DNA of 64,000 nt from Prevotella sp. khp7 (GTDB lineage: Bacteria; Bacteroidota; Bacteroidia; Bacteroidales; Bacteroidaceae). Location: the NCBI RefSeq assembly GCF_900109055.1, contig NZ_FOIV01000001.1, forward strand, positions 788,682-852,681, given 5' to 3'. The stretch's first letter is position 1, and every line of letters begins with the position of its first letter. Positions 7,900-15,779 of the stretch are shown one piece after another. The notes beneath the pieces were generated by a model. That model saw only the letters and a list, made by a program, of their open reading frames with translations. It did no database searches and had not been told where the DNA came from. A program made the position numbers and the translations under genes.

Positions 7900-9414
7900 T
7901 TACTGTCCTCGATATTGTGAGGGAGTCACGCCATAGGCACGCTTGAAAGAGCGGCCAAAGGAATTTGTCTCGTCGTAGCCACAAAGGGTGGCTACACGGG
8001 CGATAGACATATCAGGATTGTCGGTCAGGAGCTTGGCGGCACGCTCCATCTGGATGGCTGAGATGAAGGCTTTGGGCGACTCGCCTGTAACACTCATCAG
8101 ACGACGGCGGAAAGTCTGCACACTCATATTCATCTCCGAGGCAACAGCCTCGACACCATACTGACCTGTAGAGAGACCATCGTTGACCACCTGAACAAGA
8201 CGCATGACAAAGAGACGATCTTCAGTGGCTACGTCCTCCTGAGAATTCTGCTCAGTCTCCTCTTTTATTTGTGGTTCAACCTCGCCCACCTCAGCAATAC
8301 GCATATTCTCTATCTGGCGGATGAGTTCCTGCATGCGCAGACGATCACGACGACTGCGCCACAGACCAAACCCAAGGAGAGCCAGCAGCATGATGACCCC
8401 AACGATGAGATAGATACGACGCATCTGAAGCAGGCTGATGTTCTCGGCCTGAAGTTGGTCGTAACCATACTCAACGGCATACTTGGTCAGCAGTTCACCA
8501 GTATCCTTATCATAAATCGAGTCACGAAGCGCCATATACCGGTCGTTATGCTCCATGGCCTTATCCGGATCGGTGTGGCGAAGCGATTCGTAAAGTCCCT
8601 GACGACTCATAGCCTCATTGTAGAGGTCATGCTGGGCAAGGAAAATGTTCAAGGCCTCATTGAAATAAGTAACAGCCTCAGCGTCGTTGCCTTCGTTATG
8701 CAGCATCAGTCCCATCTGATTACAGGCGATACCTAATGAGTGTATGTTACCACTGGCACGTAGCCCGGGGATGGCCTCATCGAGCGCCTTACGTGCCTCA
8801 TCATGACGTTTCAGGGCAATCAAGGCACTGGCACGTTCAGCCTGTCGGACTGCCATCTTATCCTTACGGCCCAGCTTTTGCTCCATCTCATAAGCCATGG
8901 TGGCATACTGCAAAGAGCGCTCATCCTGCTTCAGGTAGTGGTACACCTCAGAAGCCATGCCATGCAGTATGGCCAGACGCTGTGGATTGTCGGCTTTCTT
9001 AGAATACTCTATTCCCTTGAGAACATATTTTTCAGCTTCCTTAGGCTGGCGCATTGACATATAGATAGCTGCCAACGTATTGAGGCTTGACGACATAGCA
9101 TCAGGATCGCCCGACTTCTCATCGAGCACATAACACTGCTTTGCATACTTAGCTGCCTCATTGAAATCACCAAGACGGATATTGATAATTGCCAACAGGT
9201 TCAGGCAATCGGCCTCGCCCTCGGCATTACGCTCACTACGCATGGCATTAAGCGCCTGAGTAGCCACCCTCTGAGCCTCTGCATACTGCTGAAGACTGTA
9301 CAGGCTATCGGCCTCATTCGCTAGTAGTTCGCCCTTACTGCCATCAGCGGCCAGAGCCTCCAAAGGCAGCAACAGGGTCAAAAGGATATACCAGAAAAAC
9401 GTCTTTAGTCTCAT
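7900..9414 (-). CDS. TPR-transmembrane-AraC one-component regulator
   Basis: The likely start is the ATG at 9412-9414, giving 504 residues; the longer frame is excluded because a perfect promoter (9423-9454) lies within its extension. The protein has a signal peptide or anchor (about 5-22), tetratricopeptide-like helices (about 30-290), a membrane segment (about 334-352, IYLIVGVIMLLALLGFGLW) and a C-terminal AraC-type HTH (about 403-500, with the typical MSIARVATLCGYDETNSFGRSFKRAYGVTPSQYR). Such proteins probably sense something outside the membrane with the TPR part and bind DNA inside. The target is unknown; the downstream neighbour ald is convergent. The -7 box is only 8 bases from the ATG. 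Confidence 0.85.
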   Translation of the reverse strand: MRLKTFFWYILLTLLLPLEALAADGSKGELLANEADSLYSLQQYAEAQRVATQALNAMRSERNAEGEADCLNLLAIINIRLGDFNEAAKYAKQCYVLDEKSGDPDAMSSSLNTLAAIYMSMRQPKEAEKYVLKGIEYSKKADNPQRLAILHGMASEVYHYLKQDERSLQYATMAYEMEQKLGRKDKMAVRQAERASALIALKRHDEARKALDEAIPGLRASGNIHSLGIACNQMGLMLHNEGNDAEAVTYFNEALNIFLAQHDLYNEAMSRQGLYESLRHTDPDKAMEHNDRYMALRDSIYDKDTGELLTKYAVEYGYDQLQAENISLLQMRRIYLIVGVIMLLALLGFGLWRSRRDRLRMQELIRQIENMRIAEVGEVEPQIKEETEQNSQEDVATEDRLFVMRLVQVVNDGLSTGQYGVEAVASEMNMSVQTFRRRLMSVTGESPKAFISAIQMERAAKLLTDNPDMSIARVATLCGYDETNSFGRSFKRAYGVTPSQYRGQ

Positions 9415-9422
9415 TTCGGCGA

Positions 9423-9454
9423 CAAAGATAATAATAAGTGAGCGAATAACCAAA
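9423..9454 (-). promoter_or_regulatory. Promoter of the TPR-AraC regulator gene
   Basis: Reading leftwards, TTTG (9451-9454), 20 bases, TATCTTTG (9423-9430). From the -33 box it shares the 15-mer TTTGGTTATTCGCTC with the sppA promoter at 25645. Confidence 0.85.
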
Positions 9455-9462
9455 AAAAAGCA

Positions 9463-9497
9463 CAAAAAAAAGCCACCCGATATAAAATCGAGTGGCT
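9463..9497 (-). terminator. Intrinsic terminator of gap
   Basis: Reading leftwards, an 11-bp stem AGCCACTCGAT / ATCGGGTGGCT (one T-G pair), a 5-base loop, then a run of eight T. It sits 26 bases after the gap stop and just upstream of the next promoter. Confidence 0.9.
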
Positions 9498-9522
9498 CAT
9501 GGTTTACCTATATGGGCTAATA

Positions 9523-10548
9523 TTATTTCAGCTCAGCGAGGTACTTAATGGTGCGAACCATCTGAGAAGTGTAAGAGTTCTCATTGTCGTACCAAGAAAC
9601 AACCTGTACGAGTGAGTTACCGTCCTCCATCTTGCTTACCATGGTCTGGTTAGCGTCGAAGAGTGAACCGAACTTCATACCGATGATGTCGCTAGAAACG
9701 AGCTTCTCCTCGGTGTAACCGAATGACTCGTTCTGAGCAGCCTTCATGGCAGCGTTGATGCTCTCAACAGTTACATCACCCTTAACAACAGCGTGCAGGA
9801 TAGTTGTAGAACCAGTTGGAGTTGGAACGCGCTGAGCAGCACCGATCAGCTTACCGTTCAGCTCGGGGATAACGAGACCGATAGCCTTAGCAGCACCAGT
9901 TGAGTTAGGAACGATGTTCTGAGCACCAGCACGAGCGCGCTGAACATCACCCTTGCGCTGAGGACCGTCGAGGATCATCTGGTCGCCAGTGTAAGCGTGT
10001 ACAGTTGTCATGATACCGCTCTGGATTGGAGCCAGGTCGTTCAGAGCCTTGGTCATAGGAGCCAAGCAGTTGGTTGTACAAGAAGCAGCTGAGATAACAG
10101 TGTCAGCAGGAGTCAGAGTCTTGTGGTTTACATTGTAAACGATAGTAGGCAGATCGTTACCAGCAGGAGCTGAGATAACAACCTTCTTAGCACCAGCAGT
10201 CAGGTGAGCAGAAGCCTTCTCCTTAGATGTGTAGAAACCTGTGCACTCCAGAACAACGTCTACGTCCAGCTTACCCCAAGGCAGCTCAGCAGCGTTAGGA
10301 ATAGCATAGATAGTGATTTTCTTACCATCAACTACGATGAAGTCCTCACCAGCCTCTACAGTGTGCTTGTTCTCACCGAACTTACCGCAGAAACCACCCT
10401 GTGCTGTGTCATACTTCAGCAGGTGAGCGAGCATCTTGGGGCTTGTCAAGTCGTTGATAGCTACTACTTCATAACCTTCAGCCTCGAACATCTGACGGAA
10501 TGCGAGGCGACCGATACGGCCAAAACCGTTAATTGCTACTTTTGTCAT
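9523..10548 (-). CDS. gap: Glyceraldehyde-3-phosphate dehydrogenase
   Basis: A 341-residue protein with the N-terminal NAD-binding [19 protein letters not shown], the catalytic cysteine motif [13 protein letters not shown], the conserved [19 protein letters not shown] and the C-terminal [14 protein letters not shown]. It oxidises glyceraldehyde 3-phosphate to 1,3-bisphosphoglycerate with NAD in glycolysis. Length is normal. It stands alone: a -7-like TAACTTTG (10631-10638) lies about 80 bases upstream and a strong terminator follows. Codon use is markedly biased, as expected for a highly expressed gene. Confidence 0.98.
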   Translation of the reverse strand: MTKVAINGFGRIGRLAFRQMFEAEGYEVVAINDLTSPKMLAHLLKYDTAQGGFCGKFGENKHTVEAGEDFIVVDGKKITIYAIPNAAELPWGKLDVDVVLECTGFYTSKEKASAHLTAGAKKVVISAPAGNDLPTIVYNVNHKTLTPADTVISAASCTTNCLAPMTKALNDLAPIQSGIMTTVHAYTGDQMILDGPQRKGDVQRARAGAQNIVPNSTGAAKAIGLVIPELNGKLIGAAQRVPTPTGSTTILHAVVKGDVTVESINAAMKAAQNESFGYTEEKLVSSDIIGMKFGSLFDANQTMVSKMEDGNSLVQVVSWYDNENSYTSQMVRTIKYLAELK

Positions 10549-10807
10549 TTTTACTTAAATATTTAAAGGGTTTATACCTAATTTACTAACTATTTTGCGC
10601 AAAAAATGCACTTTTTTCTTTTTTCGTGTGCAAAGTTACAAAAAAAAACCTATATTTGCATCAGATTTCTGTCTTAAATAAGATTAAACAGAACAAATTA
10701 GTCAACATTGGCACTTCGGAGAGAAGTATACTTTTGAGATTGCAAAATGCAGATTACAATTCTATAAACAATAAATATTAATCATTAACTATTAAACATT
10801 AAAAGTT
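10549..10807. other. Divergent intergenic region between gap and mscL
   Basis: It holds a minus-strand -7 box TAACTTTG (10631-10638) for gap and a plus-strand TATATTTG (10651-10658) that could serve mscL. The 45 bases before the mscL ATG are almost pure A/T with repeated ATTAA, which fits Bacteroidetes initiation sites that lack a Shine-Dalgarno sequence. No gene is seen here. Confidence 0.5.
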
Positions 10808-11188
10808 ATGGGATTTATTAAGGAATTCAAAGAGTTTGCCGTTAAGGGCAATGTAATGGACATGGCAGTCGGTGTTATCATCGGCGGCGCGTTTGGTAAG
10901 ATTGTTACAAGTCTGGTAAACGACATCCTGATGCCTATCCTCGGTATCTTGACTGGCGGTATCGACTTTACAGGTTTGAAGGCCACCATCGGCGATGCCA
11001 ATATCACTTACGGACAGTTTGTTCAGAGTGTCATCGATTTCGTTATCATCGCATTCTGTATCTTCCTGATGATCAAGGGTATGAACAAACTCAACAAGAA
11101 GAATGAAGAGCCCGCTCCCGAGGCACCCGCAGGTCCTACACAGGAAGAGCTGCTGGCAGAGATCCGCGACTTGCTGAAGAACAAGTAA
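10808..11188 (+). CDS. mscL: Large-conductance mechanosensitive channel MscL
   Basis: A 126-residue inner-membrane protein starting [33 protein letters not shown], the conserved N-terminal helix and first membrane segment of MscL. A second membrane segment (about 72-92, [18 protein letters not shown]) and a charged C-terminal helical bundle ([14 protein letters not shown]) complete the usual layout. The homopentamer opens under membrane tension and releases solutes on osmotic downshock. It is a single-gene unit, ending in a terminator shared with the convergent guaD. Confidence 0.97.
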   Translation: MGFIKEFKEFAVKGNVMDMAVGVIIGGAFGKIVTSLVNDILMPILGILTGGIDFTGLKATIGDANITYGQFVQSVIDFVIIAFCIFLMIKGMNKLNKKNEEPAPEAPAGPTQEELLAEIRDLLKNK

Positions 11189-11209
11189 GCCCTTATACCT
11201 TATTTATAT

Positions 11210-11247
11210 AATAATAGCCCCACCGACTGGTGAGGCTATTATTTTTT
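11210..11247. terminator. Terminator between convergent mscL and guaD
   Basis: A stem AATAATAGCC-x-CACC with GGTG-x-GGCTATTATT, a 4-base loop and one mismatch, followed on the plus strand by six T. The guaD stop codon begins at the T-run. Confidence 0.85.
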
Positions 11248-11744
11248 CAATACTCTACCTTATCCGTTTTCTCACTCCACAGACGAAACGTTTCCAGCGC
11301 CTCATCACGAAGCATGGGGATGATAGGAACACTGCGGTTCTCCAGCGGTTTATCCATTTCGTCGTAGATAAAATCGTCGGCAAAGTCGATCTCACGGGCA
11401 TCCTTACGGTTGTTACCATAGTAGATACGCTCGATGTGTGCCCAGTAGATGGCACCAAGACACATGGGACATGGTTCGCATGAGGTATAGATCGTGCAGC
11501 CAGTGAGGTCGAACGTGCCCAGTTTCCTGCACGCCTTGCGAATGGCGTTCACCTCGGCATGAGCCGTAGGGTCATTGTCGACGGTAACACTATTGGCACT
11601 ACCAGCCACAATCTCACCATCCTTCACGACCACAGCCCCGAAGGGGCCGCCGCCGTTCTTCACGCTCTCATTGGCCAGACGGATAGCCTCGCGCATCATC
11701 TCCTTGTCTTTCTCTGAGATATAAAACACTTTGTCCATAAGCAT
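11247..11744 (-). CDS. guaD: Guanine deaminase (cytidine-deaminase fold)
   Basis: A 165-residue protein closely following the small GuaD type known from Bacillus: GGPFGAVVVKDGEIVA, then the zinc and catalytic motif TAHAEVNAI, then YTSCEPCPMCLGAIYWAHIERIYYG, and an ending with DKVEY that resembles the family's active-site tail. It turns guanine into xanthine and ammonia. It follows guaA by 19 bases in the same direction, so guanine could be salvaged through xanthine and XMP back to GMP. A tRNA adenosine deaminase (TadA) is the alternative, but the ADDFIYDEMDKP segment fits GuaD. Confidence 0.88.
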   Translation of the reverse strand: MLMDKVFYISEKDKEMMREAIRLANESVKNGGGPFGAVVVKDGEIVAGSANSVTVDNDPTAHAEVNAIRKACRKLGTFDLTGCTIYTSCEPCPMCLGAIYWAHIERIYYGNNRKDAREIDFADDFIYDEMDKPLENRSVPIIPMLRDEALETFRLWSEKTDKVEY

Positions 11745-11763
11745 CAGGATAAAGGGGTTCTAC

Positions 11764-13374
11764 TTATTCCCACTCGATTGTTGCGGGTGGTTTTGAAGAG
11801 ATATCGTAGCAAACGCGGTTCACACCACGCACCTTATTAATAATCTCGTTAGATACCTTAGCCATGAAGTCATAAGGCAGATGAGCCCAGTCGGCAGTCA
11901 TCGCATCGGTAGAGGTTACGGCACGCAGAGCCACGGGGTGCTCATAAGTTCGCTCATCACCCATCACACCTACCGAGCGGACAGTGCTCAGAAGGATAGC
12001 GCCAGCCTGCCAGATCTGATCATAGAGCGACACCTCGATCTCACCATCCTGCATCTCTGCAGGCACCCCGGCAGCCAGCACCTTACGTGCTTCCTCGCCA
12101 GAGAGGCGTACCTTATACTCACGGAGTCCGCGGATATAGATATCGTCGGCATCCTGAAGGATACGCACCTTGTCAGGCGTGATATCACCGAGGATACGAA
12201 CGGCAAGACCGGGACCAGGGAAGGGATGACGTGTAATCAGATGCTCAGGCATGCCCAGCTGACGTCCTACACGACGCACCTCGTCCTTGAACAGCCACTT
12301 CAGCGGTTCACAGAGCTGCAGATGCATCTCCTTAGGCAGTCCGCCTACGTTGTGGTGGCTCTTAATCACCTTACCGGTGATGTTCAGCGACTCAATGCGG
12401 TCAGGGTAGATAGTGCCCTGAGCCAGCCACTTGGCATCGGTAATCTTCTTTGCCTCGGCGTTGAACACCTCCACGAAGTCGCGGCCGATAATCTTACGTT
12501 TCTGTTCTGGATCGGTCACACCAGCCAGGTCAGAGAAGAACTTCTCGCTGGCATCCACGCCAATCACATTCAGCCCCAGCACCTTGTAGTCTTCCATCAC
12601 CTGCTGGAACTCGTTCTTACGCAACATGCCGTGGTCAACGAAGATACAGGTCAGGTTCTTGCCAATGGCACGGTTCAGCAACACAGCAGCTACCGAAGAG
12701 TCGACACCACCCGAGAGACCCAGGATGACACGATCCTGTCCCAGCTGCTCTTTTAGTTCTGCCACGGTAGAGTCAACGAATGAAGCGGCGCTCCACTCCT
12801 GCTTACTGCCACAGATGTCTACCACGAAGTTCTGCAGCAGCTGTTTGCCCTGCAACGTATGGAACACCTCCGGATGGAACTGCACTGCCCATACAGGCTG
12901 CTTGGTAGAAGCGAAAGCAGCATTCTTCACATCAGCCGTAGAGCCGATTACCTTGAAATCCTCAGGAATGGCAGTGATGGTGTCGCCATGACTCATCCAC
13001 ACCTGTGAATGCTGTTCGAAGCCTTTGAACAAGGGATTAGTAGTGTCAACCGTCTGAAGGTTGGCACGTCCGTATTCACGAGAGTCGGCTTTTTCAACTC
13101 GTCCACCCAGGGTATGGCTGATGAACTGTGCGCCATAGCAGATGCCCAGCACAGGCAACTTACCTACGAACTGCGACAGGTCGACCTTGAAAGCCTCCGG
13201 ATCGTGTACTGAGTAGGGCGAGCCACTCAGGATAACACCAATCACAGAAGGGTCATCCTTGGGGAACTTATTGTAAGGCATAATCTCGCAGAAGGTGTCC
13301 AGCTCACGAACACGACGACCGATCAACTGAGTCGTCTGTGAGCCGAAATCCAAAATAATAATCTTCTGTTGCAT
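11764..13374 (-). CDS. guaA: GMP synthase (glutamine-hydrolysing)
   Basis: A 536-residue two-domain enzyme. The N-terminal class I amidotransferase has the nucleophile in VLGICYGAQ (Cys79) and the His/Glu pair in VQFHPEVF (168 and 170). The ATP pyrophosphatase has SGGVDSS (222-228), and the C-terminal dimerisation part ends PPATIEWE, typical of GuaA. It converts XMP to GMP using glutamine and ATP. It is upstream of guaD in the same orientation and 5 bases after the nucleotidyltransferase stop lies its neighbour, but that neighbour reads into... the same strand further upstream, so all may be in one transcript. Confidence 0.97.
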   Translation of the reverse strand: MQQKIIILDFGSQTTQLIGRRVRELDTFCEIMPYNKFPKDDPSVIGVILSGSPYSVHDPEAFKVDLSQFVGKLPVLGICYGAQFISHTLGGRVEKADSREYGRANLQTVDTTNPLFKGFEQHSQVWMSHGDTITAIPEDFKVIGSTADVKNAAFASTKQPVWAVQFHPEVFHTLQGKQLLQNFVVDICGSKQEWSAASFVDSTVAELKEQLGQDRVILGLSGGVDSSVAAVLLNRAIGKNLTCIFVDHGMLRKNEFQQVMEDYKVLGLNVIGVDASEKFFSDLAGVTDPEQKRKIIGRDFVEVFNAEAKKITDAKWLAQGTIYPDRIESLNITGKVIKSHHNVGGLPKEMHLQLCEPLKWLFKDEVRRVGRQLGMPEHLITRHPFPGPGLAVRILGDITPDKVRILQDADDIYIRGLREYKVRLSGEEARKVLAAGVPAEMQDGEIEVSLYDQIWQAGAILLSTVRSVGVMGDERTYEHPVALRAVTSTDAMTADWAHLPYDFMAKVSNEIINKVRGVNRVCYDISSKPPATIEWE

Positions 13375-13379
13375 AAGTC

Positions 13380-14117
13380 TTATAATTGTTTAATGAATGT
13401 TTCTGCTTGTTCCAGCGTGTCGAGCTTGCCCACATCCATGAGTCGCAGGTCTTTCTTCTCCAGACCCATGAAGGCAAACTGATGACAGTACTTCAGATAG
13501 AAATCCATGATACCGAAACGCTCCGGCATCTCAGCGAAGAGGGGATATATGCGAGGCCACAGCACATGGATACCACTGAAGGCCAGACGCTTCATATCGT
13601 CAGGGTCGAGCCCGGCATACGGACTCTTCACCTCACCAGTCTCGATGTTTGTCCAGCCGTCGAGTATCATCTCGTCGTCGAAGAGCAGATAGCGCTTCGT
13701 CTGCCGCTGACTTACCACCAGCAGGGCGTCGGGTGTCGCCTCGCTGTCAGCAGCGATGAGCGAGTCGAAATCAAGATTACTCAGAATGTCCACATTATGA
13801 ATCAGGATAGGACTGTCCTTATCGAAGAGCGGCAGCGCTTTCTTGATGCCTCCGCCTGTTTCGAGCAGTCCACACGTCTCGTCAGAGATACGGATGTCGA
13901 CATCAAAATTGTGATTTGCCTGAAGGTAGTCGACGATCTGCTGTGCAAAATGGTGGACATTGACAACGATGCGCTCATAGCCGGCAGCCTTCAGCTTCAT
14001 GATGACATGCCACAGCAGAGGCTCTCCCCCTACCCTTACGAGTGCCTTCGGCATCGTGTCGGTCAGCGGTTTCAGTCTTGTACCGAGCCCTGCGGCAAAA
14101 ATCATCGCCTGTTTCAT
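13380..14117 (-). CDS. MurU-like sugar-1-phosphate nucleotidyltransferase
   Basis: A 245-residue protein with the NTP_transferase signature [35 protein letters not shown] at its N-terminus, a [13 protein letters not shown] segment and a metal-binding [10 protein letters not shown]. It lacks a C-terminal left-handed beta-helix, so it is not GlmU. Length and motif spacing fit MurU, which makes UDP-MurNAc from MurNAc-1-phosphate in cell-wall recycling, or a related sugar-1-phosphate transferase. It follows the kinase-RapZ fusion gene (73 bases), which would supply the sugar-1-phosphate. It also has its own promoter (14128-14159) with the -7 box 10 bases from the ATG. Confidence 0.8.
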   Translation of the reverse strand: MKQAMIFAAGLGTRLKPLTDTMPKALVRVGGEPLLWHVIMKLKAAGYERIVVNVHHFAQQIVDYLQANHNFDVDIRISDETCGLLETGGGIKKALPLFDKDSPILIHNVDILSNLDFDSLIAADSEATPDALLVVSQRQTKRYLLFDDEMILDGWTNIETGEVKSPYAGLDPDDMKRLAFSGIHVLWPRIYPLFAEMPERFGIMDFYLKYCHQFAFMGLEKKDLRLMDVGKLDTLEQAETFIKQL

Positions 14118-14127
14118 CTTTGGCGTG

Positions 14128-14159
14128 CAAAATTACTCAAAAGTTTCCATCTACACAAA
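14128..14159 (-). promoter_or_regulatory. Promoter of the MurU-like gene
   Basis: Reading leftwards, TTTG (14156-14159), 20 bases, TAATTTTG (14128-14135), then 10 bases to the ATG. Confidence 0.8.
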
Positions 14160-14190
14160 TAAAACTCCTGTTTTTTTCCCGTCGGCATGC

Positions 14191-15738
14191 TTATTCCGCA
14201 GCCTCAAGGGTCTGTGTGATATTCTGTTCACGATGGGTGATGCGCACCTCAACGCCGAACTTCTCATGTATATGCTCAGCCAGATGCTGGGCTGAATAGA
14301 CAGAGCGGTGCTGACCACCCGTACATCCGAAACAGAACATCAGCGATGTAAAGCCTCGCTGGATGTAGCGCCTCACATGAGCATCAGCCAGTTTATATAC
14401 CGAGTCGAGGAACGTCAGTATCTCCCCGTCGTCTTCAAGGAAGCGGATCACGGGCTCGTCGAGTCCCGTCAGTTTCTTATATGGCTCATAACGGCCGGGG
14501 TTGTGCGTGCTGCGACAGTCGAACACGTAGCCACCGCCATTACCGCTCTCATCCTGAGGGATACCCTTGCCGTAAGAGAAGCTATACACCTTCACCACCA
14601 GCGGTCCTTGGGCATCGTACTTCGAGAAAGTGGCGGGTCCGTCCTGCGGATGCGCCTTGTAGGGGTTCAGCTCTGTGGTCTTATAGCCGTCGGCACGACT
14701 GGCCGTGGCCTCTATCTGCTGGAACTGCGGCAGTTCTGTCAGCTGTTTCAGTATCTCCATCAGATAAGGATAGTCGAACCGCGAAGAGCTGTTCAGGAGT
14801 TCACGCAGGTTCTGTATGGCAGGCGGTATGCTGTCGATGAAGTGCTTCTTCTGCTCGAAATAGCCACGGAAGCCATAAGCGCCCAGCACCTGGAGTGTGC
14901 GGAAGAGCACAAACAGCGACAGGCGGTTGGCGAAGTGGCGCACAGGAGGCACCTCGGTATAGTCCTTCAGCGAGTTGTAGTACTCATACACCAGGTCGCG
15001 GCGCAGCTTGTGGGGATAGCGTGCGGAAGCCTGCCAGAGGAACGAGGCCAGGTCGTAATAATACGGTCCCTTGCGCCCGCCCTGATAGTCTATGAAGTAA
15101 GGTCTCCCATCGCCGTCCAGCATCACGTTGCGTGCCTGGAAGTCACGATACAGGAAGCAGTCGCCCACTTCGTATTCGTCGTTTGTCAGGTCCTTGGCCA
15201 GCAGTCGGAAGTCGGCCTCGAGCTTCAGCTCATGGAAGTCTATCTCCGTTGCCTTCAGGAAGCAGTACTTGAAGTAGTTCAGGTCGAACAGCACGCTGTC
15301 CACGTCGAACTCAGCCTGCGGGTAGCAGTTCGAGAAGTCGAGGCCGCGCGCCCCGCGGATCTGCACGTTGGGCAACTCACGGATGGTACGTTTCAGCAGT
15401 TCCTGCTCCTTCAACGTGTAACGTCCGCCAGCCTCTCGTCCGCCACGCACGGCGTCGAAGAGCGAGGTCGAGCCAAGGTCGGTCTGCAGATAGCGCAACT
15501 GGTCGTCAGATGCCGCCAGTATCTTGGGGACTGGGAGTTTGCGCCGTGTAAAGTGCTCCGTCAGGTAGATGAAAGCATGATCTTCGTCACGACTGGTGCC
15601 CACGACACCCACTACGCTCTTCCCGTCGCTGTCTGTCAGACGGAAATAGGTGCGGTTGCTGCCGGCACCAGGAATCTGCTGAACGTTAGCAGGCTCTTCC
15701 CCCTTCCATTGTTTATAGAGTTCTAACAACTTTTGCAT
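14191..15738 (-). CDS. Sugar kinase-like (APH/AmgK) protein fused to a RapZ C-terminal domain
   Basis: A 515-residue protein in two parts. Residues 1-345 form an aminoglycoside-phosphotransferase-fold kinase: glycine loop PGAGSNRTYFRL (23-34), catalytic loop LYRDFQARNVM (196-206; Asp199, Asn204, with Tyr in place of the usual His) and metal-binding FIDYQGG with GPYYYDLAS (216-232). This is the arrangement of AmgK, which phosphorylates MurNAc/GlcNAc at C1. Residues 383-507 are a RapZ C-terminal domain: SFSYGKGIP, VFDCRSTHNP, LTGLDEPV, FGCTGGQHRSV (470-480) and ITHRE. In E. coli that domain of RapZ binds amino-sugar metabolites. The next gene is MurU-like, so the pair resembles the AmgK-MurU cell-wall recycling route with a built-in sensor. 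The sensing role is inference. Confidence 0.85.
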   Translation of the reverse strand: MQKLLELYKQWKGEEPANVQQIPGAGSNRTYFRLTDSDGKSVVGVVGTSRDEDHAFIYLTEHFTRRKLPVPKILAASDDQLRYLQTDLGSTSLFDAVRGGREAGGRYTLKEQELLKRTIRELPNVQIRGARGLDFSNCYPQAEFDVDSVLFDLNYFKYCFLKATEIDFHELKLEADFRLLAKDLTNDEYEVGDCFLYRDFQARNVMLDGDGRPYFIDYQGGRKGPYYYDLASFLWQASARYPHKLRRDLVYEYYNSLKDYTEVPPVRHFANRLSLFVLFRTLQVLGAYGFRGYFEQKKHFIDSIPPAIQNLRELLNSSSRFDYPYLMEILKQLTELPQFQQIEATASRADGYKTTELNPYKAHPQDGPATFSKYDAQGPLVVKVYSFSYGKGIPQDESGNGGGYVFDCRSTHNPGRYEPYKKLTGLDEPVIRFLEDDGEILTFLDSVYKLADAHVRRYIQRGFTSLMFCFGCTGGQHRSVYSAQHLAEHIHEKFGVEVRITHREQNITQTLEAAE

Positions 15739-15746
15739 ATCGCCTG

Positions 15747-15778
15747 CAAAATTACGACTTTTTTACGAGACCTCCAAA
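15747..15778 (-). promoter_or_regulatory. Promoter of the kinase-RapZ fusion gene
   Basis: Reading leftwards, TTTG (15775-15778), 20 bases, TAATTTTG (15747-15754), then 8 bases to the ATG. It fills nearly all of the 41-base gap after the DUF4450 gene stop. Confidence 0.82.
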
Positions 15779-15779
15779 C

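Noticed and set aside
9415..9465. Upstream ATG for the TPR-AraC regulator
   Set aside because: A full promoter (9423-9454) lies within this stretch, so it is not transcribed as part of the gene.
14308..15726. A 472-codon plus-strand frame opposite the kinase-RapZ gene
   Set aside because: It is an exact antisense shadow of a gene with conserved motifs and its translation has no domain.
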